Below, piece by piece: positions 9,263-18,724 of a stretch of 64,000 nucleotides of DNA (position 1 is the first letter of the stretch; every line of letters starts with the position of its first letter). The DNA is from Streptomonospora alba (GTDB lineage Bacteria; Actinomycetota; Actinomycetes; Streptosporangiales; Streptosporangiaceae): NCBI RefSeq assembly GCF_000826685.1, contig NZ_JROO01000032.1:62001-126000 (forward strand). The letters run 5' to 3'. The notes beneath the pieces are model-generated. The model searched no databases. It was given only the letters and a program-made list of their open reading frames with translations, and was not told the DNA's origin. The position numbers and the translations under genes are program-made.

Positions 9263-10081
9263 TCAGCTCCCCTCGTTCCCGGACTTCTCCGCGCCCTGAC
9301 CGGACTCGGCCCCGGCGCCGGCCTTGGCTTCTCCCTGGCCGCCGCGACGACGGCGCCCGGGGCGCTCACGGCGCTGTGCGCCGCCGCCACCGCCGCCACC
9401 GCCGCCGCCCGGCGCGCGCTGGGCGGCCTGGGCCGCCTCACGCTCGGCACGGGTCGCGGGAGCGTCGCCCTTGTAGATCCAGACCTTCACGCCGATCCGG
9501 CCGAAGGTGGTGCGGGCCTCGAAGAAGCCGTAGTCGATGTCGGCACGGAGCGTGTGCAGGGGCACGCGGCCCTCGCGGTAGAACTCCGAACGCGACATCT
9601 CGGCACCGCCGAGGCGGCCTCCGCACTGGATGCGGATGCCCTTGGCGCCGCTCTTCATCGCACTCTGCATGGCCTTGCGCATCGCCCGACGGAACGCGAC
9701 TCGGCTGGACAGCTGCTCCGCAACACCCTGAGCGACGAGCTGAGCGTCGGTCTCGGGGTTCTTGACCTCGAGGATGTTGAGCTGGACCTGCTTCTGGTTG
9801 GTCAGCTTCTCGAGGTCGGCGCGGATGCGGTCGGCCTCCGACCCGCGGCGGCCGATGACGATGCCCGGCCGGGCGGTGTGGATGTCGACGCGGACCCGCT
9901 CACGGGTGCGCTCGATCTCCACCTTGGAGATCCCTGCGCGCTCCATGCCGCGGTTCAGCATCCGGCGGATGGCCACGTCTTCCTTGACGTAGTCCTTGTA
10001 CAGCTTGTCGGCATACCACCGGGTCTTGTAGTCGGTGGTAACACCGAGCCGGAACCCGTGCGGGTTGATTTTCTGCCCCAC
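9263..10081 (-). CDS. rpsC: 30S ribosomal protein S3
   Basis: This 272-residue protein has an N-terminal KH domain ([12 protein letters not shown] at about 78-90) and a C-terminal S3 domain; it forms part of the mRNA entry channel. Beyond about residue 215 there is a long low-complexity tail with ten consecutive glycines followed by an Arg/Gly/Glu-rich end. The GTG start shares a base with the rplV stop (TAGTG). The tail is longer and more glycine-rich than the usual bacterial C-terminus. Confidence 0.96.
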   Translation of the reverse strand: MGQKINPHGFRLGVTTDYKTRWYADKLYKDYVKEDVAIRRMLNRGMERAGISKVEIERTRERVRVDIHTARPGIVIGRRGSEADRIRADLEKLTNQKQVQLNILEVKNPETDAQLVAQGVAEQLSSRVAFRRAMRKAMQSAMKSGAKGIRIQCGGRLGGAEMSRSEFYREGRVPLHTLRADIDYGFFEARTTFGRIGVKVWIYKGDAPATRAEREAAQAAQRAPGGGGGGGGGGAQRRERPGRRRRGGQGEAKAGAGAESGQGAEKSGNEGS

Positions 10082-10458
10082 TATCGGGTCCTCTCCTTCG
10101 TCTTGGCCGACGAGGCGCCCGCGGTCTCGCGCGGCTCAACGACCACAGTGATGTGGCTCGTCCGCTTGTTGACCCGGAACGCACGGCCGAAGCCGCGCGG
10201 CTGAATGCGCTTCAGGGTCGGACCTTCGTCCACCCAAGCGCCACCGACCACCAGCGTCTCGCGGTCCAGCTTGTCGTTGTGCTCGGCATTGGCGATGGCG
10301 CTCGCGAGCACCTTGCCCACCGGTTCACTCGCCGCCTGCGGCGCGAACCGGAGCACCGCCTGTGCCTCGTCAGCGGGCAACCCGCGAATAAGGTCCACCA
10401 CCCGGCGGGCCTTTCGGGGCGTAACACGGACGAACCGTGCCTGTGCCCTCGTTCCCAT
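10081..10458 (-). CDS. rplV: 50S ribosomal protein L22
   Basis: This 125-residue protein lines the exit tunnel. It contains [16 protein letters not shown] near the start and [16 protein letters not shown] at the end. I chose the ATG at 10456-10458, preceded by GAGGGAAAA, giving the usual actinobacterial length; an 11-residue longer frame lacks a good site. It overlaps rpsC by one base. Confidence 0.95.
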   Translation of the reverse strand: MGTRAQARFVRVTPRKARRVVDLIRGLPADEAQAVLRFAPQAASEPVGKVLASAIANAEHNDKLDRETLVVGGAWVDEGPTLKRIQPRGFGRAFRVNKRTSHITVVVEPRETAGASSAKTKERTR

Positions 10459-10529
10459 CGCTTTTCCCTCGCTCACGGAAATCATCCCCACGCACCGTGG
10501 GGAAATGGCTCTTACTCCTACTGCAACCG

Positions 10530-10808
10530 CTAGCGGCGGCTACGGCGGTCTTCCTTGACGTGGCTGCGGAAAGTGCGCGTGGGAGCGAACTCGCCGAGCT
10601 TGTGACCGACCATCGACTCGGAGATGAACACCGGGATGTGCTTGCGGCCGTCGTGGACGGCGATGGTGTGCCCGATCATGTCCGGGACCACCATGGACCG
10701 CCGCGACCACGTCTTGATGACGTTTTTGGTGCCCTTTTCGTTCTGCGTCTCCACCTTTTTGATCAGGTGGTCGTCGACGAAGGGGCCCTTCTTAAGGCTA
10801 CGTGGCAT
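10530..10808 (-). CDS. rpsS: 30S ribosomal protein S19
   Basis: This 92-residue protein of the 30S head complexes with S13. The [12 protein letters not shown] start, the I-K-T-W-S-R-R-S segment and G-E-F-A-P-T-R-T-F are diagnostic. It lies 12 bp after rplB, in the standard S10 operon order. Confidence 0.97.
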   Translation of the reverse strand: MPRSLKKGPFVDDHLIKKVETQNEKGTKNVIKTWSRRSMVVPDMIGHTIAVHDGRKHIPVFISESMVGHKLGEFAPTRTFRSHVKEDRRSRR

Positions 10809-10820
10809 CGGACGTGCTCC

Positions 10821-11654
10821 TTACCGCTTCTTCTTGCTACGCCGACGCACGATGAGCCGGTCACTGGGCTTGTTCGGCCTACGGGTACGGCCCTCGGGCT
10901 GCCCCCAGGGGGTGACCGGGTGCCGGCCGCCCGAGCTCTTGCCCTCGCCACCGCCGAGGGGGTGGTCGACCGGGTTCATGGCCACACCGCGGACGGTGGG
11001 GCGCTTGCCCCGCCACCGGTTGCGTCCGGCCTTGCCCCAGTTGATGTTGGACTGCTCGGCGTTGCCCACCTGGCCGACGGTGGCGCGGCAGGTCACCTCG
11101 ACCTGGCGCATCTCGCCGGAGGGCATGCGCAGCGTGGCGAAGGCGCCCTCCTTGGCCAGCAGCTGGATCTGCGACCCCGCGGACCGGCCCAGCTTCGCGC
11201 CGCCACCCGGCTTCAGCTCGACCGCGTGCACGAACGTACCCGTGGGGATGTTGCGCAGCGGGAGGCAGTTGCCCGGCTTGATGTCGGAGTTGGGCCCGTT
11301 CTCCACGCGGGTGCCCTGCTTGAGGCCGGCGGGCGCCAGGATGTAGCGCTTCTCGCCGTCAACGTAGTGCAGCAGCGCGATGCGCGCGGTGCGGTTGGGG
11401 TCGTATTCGATGTGGGCGACCTTGGCGGGGACGCCGTCCTTGTCGTGGCGACGGAAGTCGATCACGCGATAGGCCCGCTTGTGCCCCCCGCCCTGGTGGC
11501 GGGCGGTGATCCGGCCCTTCTGGTTGCGGCCGCCCTTGGAGTGGAGAGGCCGCACCAGCGACTTCTCCGGGTGGTCGCGCGTGATCTCAACGAAGTCGGC
11601 CACGCTTCCGCCGCGGCGACCTGCAGAGGTCGGCTTGTACTTACGAATGCCCAT
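10821..11654 (-). CDS. rplB: 50S ribosomal protein L2
   Basis: This 277-residue protein is essential for subunit joining and peptidyl transferase activity. The conserved [16 protein letters not shown] motif (about 220-236), with its functionally important His, is intact, as are the G-R-N-Q-K-G-R-I-T and G-Q-V-G-N-A-E-Q segments. It follows rplW with a 73-bp spacer. Confidence 0.97.
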   Translation of the reverse strand: MGIRKYKPTSAGRRGGSVADFVEITRDHPEKSLVRPLHSKGGRNQKGRITARHQGGGHKRAYRVIDFRRHDKDGVPAKVAHIEYDPNRTARIALLHYVDGEKRYILAPAGLKQGTRVENGPNSDIKPGNCLPLRNIPTGTFVHAVELKPGGGAKLGRSAGSQIQLLAKEGAFATLRMPSGEMRQVEVTCRATVGQVGNAEQSNINWGKAGRNRWRGKRPTVRGVAMNPVDHPLGGGEGKSSGGRHPVTPWGQPEGRTRRPNKPSDRLIVRRRSKKKR

Positions 11655-11727
11655 CTTATTCGCGCATTCCTTTACGTGTTACTCGTTTCGATCGCTCGGG
11701 GACCGACTCGCCGCAGCGGCGAACCGA

Positions 11728-12018
11728 TCAGGCCCCGAAAATGTCGATCCGGTCGCCGTCACGCAGGCTCACGATGGCCCGCTTGGTGTCGGGGCGCTTG
11801 CCGTACCCGAAACGGGTGCGCTTGCGCTTGCCGGGACGGTTGATCGTGTTCACGCTGGTGACCTTCACTTCGAAGATCTTCTCCACCGCGATCTTGATCT
11901 GCGTCTTGTTGGCCGTGGGCTGCACCAGGAACGTGTAGGCGTTCTGGTCCATCAGCCCGTAGCTCTTCTCGGAGATCACCGGCTCGATGATGATGTCCCG
12001 AGGGTCGGGGATCTTCAC
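11728..12018 (-). CDS. rplW: 50S ribosomal protein L23
   Basis: This 96-residue protein sits at the exit tunnel and is the docking site for trigger factor and SRP. It has P-V-I-S-E-K-S-Y near residue 15 and the long basic loop with [13 protein letters not shown]. The GTG start follows GGAGGAGG and overlaps the rplD stop by four bases (GTGA). Confidence 0.95.
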   Translation of the reverse strand: MKIPDPRDIIIEPVISEKSYGLMDQNAYTFLVQPTANKTQIKIAVEKIFEVKVTSVNTINRPGKRKRTRFGYGKRPDTKRAIVSLRDGDRIDIFGA

Positions 12019-12695
12019 TGGTCCTCCTCCTGCGACTCCTCACGGGCCGCCTTTGCGGTGCCCTGAGCGTGCGCCAGGAAGGCCTCGTAGCCGCTCTCGG
12101 TGAAGATCACGTCGTCGGCGTAGAGCACGTCGCGGGTATTCACCTGGCCGGCGTCGAGGATGTGCACCTCGGGCAGGTTCCGCAGGGCGAGCCGGTTGCG
12201 CTCGTCCGAGCGGTCCAGCACGACGAGGACCTTCTCCGAATCGGTGACCTGCCGCAGGGCCTTCAAGGCGGTCTGCGTACGCTTGCTGGCCACGTCCTCG
12301 CCCACGAACTCGCTGACGATGTGGACGCGGTTGTGGCGGACGCGATCGGAGAGCGCGCCGCGCAGTGCCGCGGCCTTCATCTTCTTGGGAGTCCGCTGGG
12401 AGTAGTCGCGCGGCTGGGGGCCGTGCACCGTGCCGCCGCCGACGAACTGCGGGGCGCGGGTCGAGCCCTGGCGGGCGCGGCCGGTGCCCTTCTGCCGGTA
12501 GGGCTTCTTGCCGCCGCCGCGGGTCATACCGCGGGTCTTGGTGGCGTGAGTGCCCTGGCGGGCCGCTGCTTCCTGGCTCAGCACGACCTGGTGCATGAGC
12601 GGAATGTTCACCTGCTGGTCGAAGATCGCCTCAGGCAGCTCGACACTGCGGCCGGCCTTGCCCTGGGCGTCCTTCACCTCGATGGTCGGCGCCAT
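12015..12695 (-). CDS. rplD: 50S ribosomal protein L4
   Basis: This 226-residue protein has the extended loop that lines the exit tunnel ([24 protein letters not shown] at about 53-76). L4 is the feedback regulator of the S10 operon in enterobacteria; whether this holds here is unknown. It begins three bases after rplC and is translationally coupled to rplW. Confidence 0.96.
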   Translation of the reverse strand: MAPTIEVKDAQGKAGRSVELPEAIFDQQVNIPLMHQVVLSQEAAARQGTHATKTRGMTRGGGKKPYRQKGTGRARQGSTRAPQFVGGGTVHGPQPRDYSQRTPKKMKAAALRGALSDRVRHNRVHIVSEFVGEDVASKRTQTALKALRQVTDSEKVLVVLDRSDERNRLALRNLPEVHILDAGQVNTRDVLYADDVIFTESGYEAFLAHAQGTAKAAREESQEEDQ

Positions 12696-12698
12696 GGC

Positions 12699-13349
12699 TT
12701 AATTGCCCTCCTTCACGGCGGTGCGGACGAGCACCAGTCCGCCGTTCGGACCGGGCACCGAGCCCTTGACCAGGATCAGACCCTTTTCGGCGTCCACGGA
12801 GTGGACGAACAGGTTCTGGATGGTCTTGCGGACGTTGCCCATCCGCCCGGCCATCTTGGTGCCCTTGAACACGCGCCCGGGCGTGGCGCAGCCGCCGATC
12901 GCGCCGGGCGAGCGGTGCTTGCGGTGGGTGCCGTGCGTGGCGCTGAGGCCGCGGAAGCCGTGGCGCTTCATCCCGCCGGCGAAGCCCTTGCCCTTGCTCC
13001 GGCCCGTCACGTCGACGTACTCGCCGGGCTCGAACGTGTCGGCGGTCAGCTCCTGGCCGAGCTCGTACTCGGCGGCGTCGCTGGTGCGAACCTCGACGTA
13101 GTGGCGGCGCGGGGTGAGATCGTGCTTGCGCAGGTAATCGCCGAGCGGCTTGTTCACCTTGCGCGGGTTGATCTTCCCGTAACCGATCTGGATGGCGGAG
13201 TAGCCATCGGTTTCCGGAGTACGGACGCGCGAAACGACGCACGGACCGGCCTTCAGAACCGTCACGGGCACGATCTTGCCCGCGTCGTCGAAGACCTGGG
13301 TCATGCCGAGCTTCTCGCCCAGTACTCCCGTGATCTGCTTGGTGGCCAT
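12699..13349 (-). CDS. rplC: 50S ribosomal protein L3
   Basis: This 216-residue protein is an early assembly protein near the peptidyl transferase centre. It starts with [11 protein letters not shown] and carries the central extension [22 protein letters not shown] (about 127-148). It lies 13 bp after rpsJ. Confidence 0.96.
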   Translation of the reverse strand: MATKQITGVLGEKLGMTQVFDDAGKIVPVTVLKAGPCVVSRVRTPETDGYSAIQIGYGKINPRKVNKPLGDYLRKHDLTPRRHYVEVRTSDAAEYELGQELTADTFEPGEYVDVTGRSKGKGFAGGMKRHGFRGLSATHGTHRKHRSPGAIGGCATPGRVFKGTKMAGRMGNVRKTIQNLFVHSVDAEKGLILVKGSVPGPNGGLVLVRTAVKEGN

Positions 13350-13362
13350 GTCAGTGCGTCCT

Positions 13363-13671
13363 TTAAAGCTTGATCTCGATGTCGACGCCGGCCGGAAGGT
13401 CGAGTCGCATAAGCGAGTCGACAGTCTTCGGCGTCGGGTCGATGATGTCGATCAGCCGCTTGTGCGTGCGCATCTCGAAGTGCTCGCGCGAGTCCTTGTA
13501 CTTGTGCGGCGAGCGGATGACGCAGTAAACGTTCTTCTCCGTCGGCAACGGCACCGGGCCAGCGACGCTCGCACCAGTCCGCGTCACGGTCTCGACGATC
13601 TTGCGGGCCGAGCTGTCGATGACCTCATGGTCATAGGCTTTGAGCCGAATGCGGATCTTCTGTCCCGCCAT
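13363..13671 (-). CDS. rpsJ: 30S ribosomal protein S10
   Basis: This 102-residue protein acts in the ribosome and is also NusE, which pairs with NusG (encoded at 34.5 kb) to link transcription and translation. R-I-R-L-K-A-Y-D-H, the G-P-V-P-L-P-T-E-K segment and [10 protein letters not shown] are diagnostic. It is the first gene of the S10 operon. Confidence 0.97.
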   Translation of the reverse strand: MAGQKIRIRLKAYDHEVIDSSARKIVETVTRTGASVAGPVPLPTEKNVYCVIRSPHKYKDSREHFEMRTHKRLIDIIDPTPKTVDSLMRLDLPAGVDIEIKL

Positions 13672-13841
13672 GGTGGCCTTTTCGTCCTTCGCTTAGTGTC
13701 CGTAGTGGCACGGTGCCGACTGCGCCGGCACGCCTGCCCCACAGGGGCTTGCCCTCGTGTGGCTCTATTCACCTGAGAATCTGCAACAGGGCTGTCCCCT
13801 GAGGCGCATCACCGCTACAGAGCCCGATGACGTCGGTCATG
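13672..13841. other. Spacer upstream of rpsJ
   Basis: This 170-bp spacer between the tuf terminator and rpsJ should hold the S10 operon promoter and leader on the minus strand. A TTGCAG hexamer is present but no well-spaced -10 box, so I do not call a promoter. Confidence 0.4.
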
Positions 13842-13885
13842 TCGGGGGCGGCCGGATTCCGGTCGGGAGACCCGGCCGCCCCCGA
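13842..13885 (-). terminator. Terminator hairpin after tuf
   Basis: Arms TCGGGGGCGGCCGG (13842-13855) and CCGGCCGCCCCCGA (13872-13885) form a 14-bp stem with a 16-base loop, about 47 bases beyond the tuf stop. It separates the str and S10 operons. Confidence 0.7.
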
Positions 13886-13931
13886 GGGCGGTGCCGACGT
13901 CGCCGCCGGATACCGCCCCCGCACGTCCGTG

Positions 13932-15125
13932 CTACTTGATGATCTTTGTCACTCGGCCCGCGCCGACGGTCCGGCCACCCTCGCGGACGGCGAACCGAAG
14001 GCCTTCCTCCATCGCGACCGGCTGGATGAGCTGGACGGACATCTCGGTGTTGTCACCGGGCATGACCATGTCCGTGCCCTCCGGCAGCGTAACGACGCCG
14101 GTGACGTCGGTCGTGCGGAAGTAGAACTGCGGCCGGTAGTTGTTGAAGAAGGGCGTGTGGCGGCCGCCCTCGTCCTTGGACAGGATGACGACCTGCGCCT
14201 CGAACTCGGTGTGCGGGGTCGTCGTGCCGGGCTTGATGACGACCTGGCCGCGCTCGACGTCCTCGCGCTTGGTGCCGCGCAGCAGCAGCCCGACGTTGTC
14301 GCCGGCCTGGCCCTGGTCGAGCAGCTTGCGGAACATCTCCACGCCGGTGACCGTGGTGGTCTGCTTCTCGTCCTTGATGCCGACGATGTCGACGGTGTCG
14401 TTCACGTTGATGACACCGCGCTCGACGCGGCCGGTGACGACGGTCCCGCGGCCGGTGATCGAGAAGACGTCCTCGATCGGCATCAGGAACGGCTTGTCGA
14501 TGTCGCGCTCCGGGTTCGGGATCTTCTCGTCAACGGAGTGCATCAGGTCGAGGATGTTCTGGGTCCACTCGGGGTCGCCCTCCATCGACTTGAGCGCGGA
14601 GACCCGCGTGACCGGAACGTCGTCGCCCGGGAACTCGTACTCGTTGAGCAGCTCGCGGACCTCGAGCTCGACCAGGTCGAAGATCTCGTCGTCGTCGACC
14701 ATGTCGGCCTTGTTCAGCGCGACGACGATGTAGGGAACGCCGACCTGGCGGGCCAGGAGCACGTGCTCCTTGGTCTGCGGCATCGGGCCGTCGGTGGCGG
14801 CCACGACCAGGATGGCACCGTCCATCTGCGCCGCACCGGTGATCATGTTCTTCACGTAGTCGGCGTGGCCGGGGCAGTCCACGTGCGCGTAGTGGCGCTG
14901 CTCGGTCTCGTACTCGACGTGCGCGACGGAGATCGTGATGCCGCGCTCGCGCTCCTCAGGAGCGTTGTCGATGTCCTCGAACGGCGTGAACGGGTTCAGC
15001 TCCGGATACGAGTCGTGCAGAACCTTGGTGATCGCGGCGGTAAGCGTGGTCTTACCGTGGTCGATGTGACCGATGGTGCCGATGTTTACGTGCGGCTTGC
15101 TCCGCTCGAATTTGGCCTTCGCCAC
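13932..15125 (-). CDS. tuf: Elongation factor Tu
   Basis: This 397-residue GTPase delivers aminoacyl-tRNA to the ribosome. The G1 motif [10 protein letters not shown] (19-28), G3 D-C-P-G-H-A-D-Y, G4 N-K-A-D-M and the domain 2/3 regions up to R-T-V-G-A-G-R-V are all present. It is the last gene of the str operon, 54 bp after fusA, and ends before a strong hairpin. Only this copy of tuf is in the window. Confidence 0.98.
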   Translation of the reverse strand: MAKAKFERSKPHVNIGTIGHIDHGKTTLTAAITKVLHDSYPELNPFTPFEDIDNAPEERERGITISVAHVEYETEQRHYAHVDCPGHADYVKNMITGAAQMDGAILVVAATDGPMPQTKEHVLLARQVGVPYIVVALNKADMVDDDEIFDLVELEVRELLNEYEFPGDDVPVTRVSALKSMEGDPEWTQNILDLMHSVDEKIPNPERDIDKPFLMPIEDVFSITGRGTVVTGRVERGVINVNDTVDIVGIKDEKQTTTVTGVEMFRKLLDQGQAGDNVGLLLRGTKREDVERGQVVIKPGTTTPHTEFEAQVVILSKDEGGRHTPFFNNYRPQFYFRTTDVTGVVTLPEGTDMVMPGDNTEMSVQLIQPVAMEEGLRFAVREGGRTVGAGRVTKIIK

Positions 15126-15179
15126 TGGATTTCTCCTAGACGTACATGGTTGCTAGCTCGGACTGGATACGTATCGCGG

Positions 15180-17291
15180 TCACTCGCCGCGCGCCTTCGC
15201 CACAATCTCTTCTGCGACGTTGGACGGGACCTCCGCGTAGGAGTCGAACACCATCGTGTACGAGGCTCGCCCCTGAGTACGGCTGCGCAGGTCACCCACG
15301 TAGCCGAACATCTCCGACAGCGGCACCTGAGCCTTGATGATCCGGGTGCCGGAGCGCTCCTCCATCGACTGGACCTGACCGCGCCGGCTGTTCAGATCAC
15401 CGATCACGTCGCCCATGTAATCCTCGGGCGTCGTGACCTCCACCGCCATGACCGGCTCAAGCAGAACCGGCTTGGCCTTGCGCGCCGCTTCCTTGAAGGC
15501 CATGGAACCGGCGACCTTGAAGGCGAGCTCGGAGGAGTCGACGTCGTGGTACGCGCCGTCCTGCAGCGTCACCTTGATCCCCACCAGGGGGTATCCAGCG
15601 AGAATGCCGAACTCGGCAGTCTCCTGGCAGCCTGCGTCGACCGAGGGGATGTACTCCCGCGGGATGCGGCCGCCGGTGATGTTGTTGACGAACTCGTAGC
15701 CCGCGCTGTCGCCGCCCTCGGAAAGCAGCGGCTCCAGGTCGATGACGACGCGGCCGAACTGGCCTTGTCCACCCGTCTGCTTCTTGTGGGTGTAGTCGAT
15801 CTTCTCGACCTTCTTGCGAATGGTCTCGCGGTAGGCGACCTGGGGACGCCCGATGTTCGCCTCGACCTTGAACTCGTCGCGCATGCGGTGGACGAACACC
15901 TCGAGGTGCAGCTCACCCATGCCGGAGATGACCGTCTGGCCGGTCTCCTCGTCGGTGGCCACCCGGAAGGAGGGGTCCTCGTCGACGAGCCGCTGGATCG
16001 CTACGCCCAGCTTCTGCTGATCGCTCTTGCTCTTGGGCTCGATCGCGACCTCGATGACCGGGGCCGGGAACGTCATCGACTCCAGGACGATCGGCGAGGA
16101 GGAGTCGCTCAGCGTCTCGCCCGTGGTGGTGTCCTTCAGACCCATCACCGCGACGATGTCGCCGGCGCCGACGCGCTGGATCTCCTCGCGCTTGTTGGAG
16201 TGCATGCGGTAGATCTTGCCGATGCGCTCCTTGCGCCCCTTCACGCTGTTGAGCACCTGCGTTCCGGTCTCCAGCACGCCGGAGTAGACCCGGATGTAGG
16301 TGAGCTTGCCCAGGTGGGGGTCGCTCATGATCTTGAAGACCAGAGCCGAGAAAGGCTCGCTCTCGTCCGGACGCCGGGACAGCTCGGCCTTCTCGCTCTC
16401 GTCCTTGGGGTCGTGGCCCTCGATGGCCTCGACGTCCAGCGGAGCGGGGAGGTAGTCGACCACGGCGTCCAGCAGCGGCTGCACGCCCTTGTTCTTGAAG
16501 GCGGTACCGCACAGCACCGGGATGGCGGTGCCGGCGATCGTGGCGCGCCGAATGGCCGGCTTGATCTGCTCGACCGTGGGCTCGACACCCTCGAGGTAGA
16601 GCTCCATGATCTCGTCGTCGGCCTCGGCCAGCGTCTCGATCATCTTGTCGTGCGCCTCGCGGGCGGCCTCGAGGTGGCTGTCGGGGATGTCGACGGTGTC
16701 GTACATCTCGCCCAGCTTGGCCTCTGCGCTCCAGACCAGCGCCTTCATGTGGACCAGGTCGATGACGCCCTTGAAGTCCGACTCCGCGCCGATCGGCAGC
16801 TGCACGGGCAGCGGCGTGGTGTTGAGGCGGTCGCGGAACATGTCGACGCAGCGCTGGAACTCGGCGCCGATCTTGTCCATCTTGTTGACGAAGCAGATCC
16901 GCGGGACCCCGTAGCGGTCGGCCTGGCGCCACACCTGCTCCGACTGGGGCTCGACGCCTTCCTTGGCGTCGAACACCGCGACCGCACCGTCCAGAACACG
17001 CAGCGACCGCTCGACCTCGACCGTGAAGTCGACGTGGCCGGGCGTGTCGATGATGTTGATGGTGTGGTCGTCCCAGTGGGTGGTCGTAGCCGCGGACGTG
17101 ATCGTGATGCCCCGCTGCTGCTCCTCCTTCATCCAGTCCATGGTGGCCGCGCCGTCATGGACCTCACCCAGCTTGTAGTTCACGCCGGTGTAGAAGAGGA
17201 TGCGCTCGGTGGTCGTGGTCTTACCCGCGTCGATGTGCGCCATGATCCCGATGTTGCGGACCTTGGCAAGGTCAAGAGCAGTGGTAGCCAT
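15180..17291 (-). CDS. fusA: Elongation factor G
   Basis: This 703-residue translocase GTPase has G1 [13 protein letters not shown] at about 17-29, the switch region [12 protein letters not shown]3 D-T-P-G-H-V-D-F and G4 N-K-M-D-K. Domains II-V follow in full, with the domain IV H-D-V-D-S-S-E motif. Length and context (rpsG upstream, tuf downstream) fit the canonical housekeeping EF-G. Confidence 0.98.
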   Translation of the reverse strand: MATTALDLAKVRNIGIMAHIDAGKTTTTERILFYTGVNYKLGEVHDGAATMDWMKEEQQRGITITSAATTTHWDDHTINIIDTPGHVDFTVEVERSLRVLDGAVAVFDAKEGVEPQSEQVWRQADRYGVPRICFVNKMDKIGAEFQRCVDMFRDRLNTTPLPVQLPIGAESDFKGVIDLVHMKALVWSAEAKLGEMYDTVDIPDSHLEAAREAHDKMIETLAEADDEIMELYLEGVEPTVEQIKPAIRRATIAGTAIPVLCGTAFKNKGVQPLLDAVVDYLPAPLDVEAIEGHDPKDESEKAELSRRPDESEPFSALVFKIMSDPHLGKLTYIRVYSGVLETGTQVLNSVKGRKERIGKIYRMHSNKREEIQRVGAGDIVAVMGLKDTTTGETLSDSSSPIVLESMTFPAPVIEVAIEPKSKSDQQKLGVAIQRLVDEDPSFRVATDEETGQTVISGMGELHLEVFVHRMRDEFKVEANIGRPQVAYRETIRKKVEKIDYTHKKQTGGQGQFGRVVIDLEPLLSEGGDSAGYEFVNNITGGRIPREYIPSVDAGCQETAEFGILAGYPLVGIKVTLQDGAYHDVDSSELAFKVAGSMAFKEAARKAKPVLLEPVMAVEVTTPEDYMGDVIGDLNSRRGQVQSMEERSGTRIIKAQVPLSEMFGYVGDLRSRTQGRASYTMVFDSYAEVPSNVAEEIVAKARGE

Positions 17292-17336
17292 GAGGGCTCG
17301 TCTTCTCTCGGTCTCGTATCGATAAAGCCGCGGGAA

Positions 17337-17807
17337 TTACCAGCGGTAGTGAGCGAAGGCCTTGTTGGACTCCGCCATCTTGTGGGTGTCCTCGCGGCGC
17401 TTGACACTGGCGCCCAGTCCGTTGCTGGCGTCGACCAGCTCGTTCATCAGCCGCTCGGTCATGGACTTCTCGCGGCGCTGACGCGAGTAGGTGACCAGCC
17501 AACGGAGGGCGAGTGTCGTGCTGCGGGACGAGCGGACCTCGACCGGCACCTGGTAGGTGGCGCCACCGACCCGGCGGCTGCGCACCTCGAGGGCGGGCTT
17601 CACGTTGTCCAGCGCACGCTTGAGCACCACGAGCGGGTCCTGGCCGGTCTTCTCCTGGGCGCCCTCGAGCGCCTTGTAGACGATGCCCTGCGCGATCGAG
17701 CGCTTGCCGTCGAGCAGCACCTTGTTGATCAGCGAGGTAACGAGCGGCGATCCGTAGACCGGGTCAGTGATGAGCTGGCGCTTCGGCGCCGGGCCCTTGC
17801 GCGGCAT
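17337..17807 (-). CDS. rpsG: 30S ribosomal protein S7
   Basis: This 156-residue protein organises the 16S rRNA 3' domain and contacts E-site tRNA. It starts [10 protein letters not shown], contains [22 protein letters not shown] at about 90-111 and ends F-A-H-Y-R-W. It lies two bases after rpsL and is very likely cotranscribed with it. Confidence 0.97.
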   Translation of the reverse strand: MPRKGPAPKRQLITDPVYGSPLVTSLINKVLLDGKRSIAQGIVYKALEGAQEKTGQDPLVVLKRALDNVKPALEVRSRRVGGATYQVPVEVRSSRSTTLALRWLVTYSRQRREKSMTERLMNELVDASNGLGASVKRREDTHKMAESNKAFAHYRW

Positions 17808-17809
17808 GC

Positions 17810-18181
17810 TTACTTCTCCTTCTTAGCGCCGTAGCGGCTGCGCGCCTGCTTGCGGTTACGGACGCCCTGAGTGTCGAGCGAGCCGCGGACGATCCGGTAC
17901 CGCACACCCGGCAGGTCCTTCACACGACCGCCGCGCACGAGCACGATGGAGTGCTCCTGGAGGTTGTGTCCGATTCCCGGAATGTAGGCCGTGACCTCGA
18001 TCCCACTGCTCAACCGCACACGGGCGACCTTGCGCAGGGCGGAGTTCGGCTTCTTAGGCGTAGTGGTGTAGACACGCGTGCACACACCACGACGCTGCGG
18101 ACTCCCCTTCAGCGCCGGGGTCTTGTTCTTTGCGACCTTGTCCTGTCGGCCCTTGCGGACCAGCTGCTGGATGGTGGGCAC
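17810..18181 (-). CDS. rpsL: 30S ribosomal protein S12
   Basis: This 123-residue protein of the decoding centre starts [12 protein letters not shown]. The two classical streptomycin-resistance positions, in [10 protein letters not shown] and G-G-R-V-K-D-L-P-G, both have the wild-type lysine, so this allele looks streptomycin sensitive. It uses a GTG start and is the first gene of the str operon. A good promoter lies about 260 bases upstream. Confidence 0.97.
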   Translation of the reverse strand: MPTIQQLVRKGRQDKVAKNKTPALKGSPQRRGVCTRVYTTTPKKPNSALRKVARVRLSSGIEVTAYIPGIGHNLQEHSIVLVRGGRVKDLPGVRYRIVRGSLDTQGVRNRKQARSRYGAKKEK

Positions 18182-18441
18182 CGCGTCTCCGTCTTTCTCG
18201 TGACCTACGCCGGTTCTTCTTAGCCGATGTGTCCTGTGACCAGGTGGACTTACCGTCCTCCCCTACCCCCGAACCCGGGCGTGTCGCGATCTACCCCAAG
18301 CATGGCGGAAACCGGATAACGTCCGACCCTGCGGTCGTTACTCTGGGAGGAGGTGTCACGCGCCGCGCTCTGCGCTGTCCGGCGAATGCCGTTCGCAAAG
18401 TGCGCACGTGCTGACCCGTCGACTCACGGGCACGAATTTAC
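18182..18441. other. Long 5' leader region of the str operon
   Basis: About 260 bases lie between the rpsL promoter and the rpsL start. I found no open frame with gene-like features and no recognised riboswitch. It is probably an untranslated leader. Confidence 0.45.
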
Positions 18442-18470
18442 AGAGTACCGAAGGCTCTGTAGCAGGTCAA
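18442..18470 (-). promoter_or_regulatory. Promoter of the str operon (rpsL)
   Basis: Reading the minus strand, TTGACC (18465-18470), a 17-base spacer and TACTCT (18442-18447) make a near-consensus sigma-70/HrdB-type promoter. A second TACACT box lies further upstream at 18533-18538 without a clear -35. Confidence 0.7.
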
Positions 18471-18640
18471 AATGACGCCTGCCAGCTCCGGCACTCCGTT
18501 CCGCAGCCTCATGCTGTCGTAGGTCCACCTCTAGTGTACGGGCTCTGTGGAGTGCTTGCGCGGGATATCACCCATCGGCGCAGGCCGTTCTCATCGCTCC
18601 CGCCGCCGGCCGGGCGTCCGCGGAGGCCTGGACACGACTG

Positions 18641-18674
18641 CGCCCCCGGTGCGGCCGCGGCCGCACCGGGGGCG
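18641..18674 (-). terminator. Palindromic terminator after the disordered membrane protein gene
   Basis: A perfect 34-base palindrome (CGCCCCCGGTGCGGCCG and its complement) lies about 50 bases past the stop of the gene at 18725-22105. No T-tract follows. Confidence 0.65.
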
Positions 18675-18724
18675 TCGGTGCACACCCGGGAGGCCCGCCC
18701 CTCGAAAACGGCGGGCGCACAGGG

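Noticed and set aside
13672-13841. S10 operon promoter with TTGCAG -35
   Set aside because: No -10 hexamer lies at 16-19 bases, so the match is too weak to call.
13827-17834. 1335-codon plus-strand open frame opposite rpsG-fusA-tuf
   Set aside because: It is the mirror of highly conserved minus-strand genes; high GC keeps the antisense frame open. The translation is His/Asp/Val-rich with no known domain.
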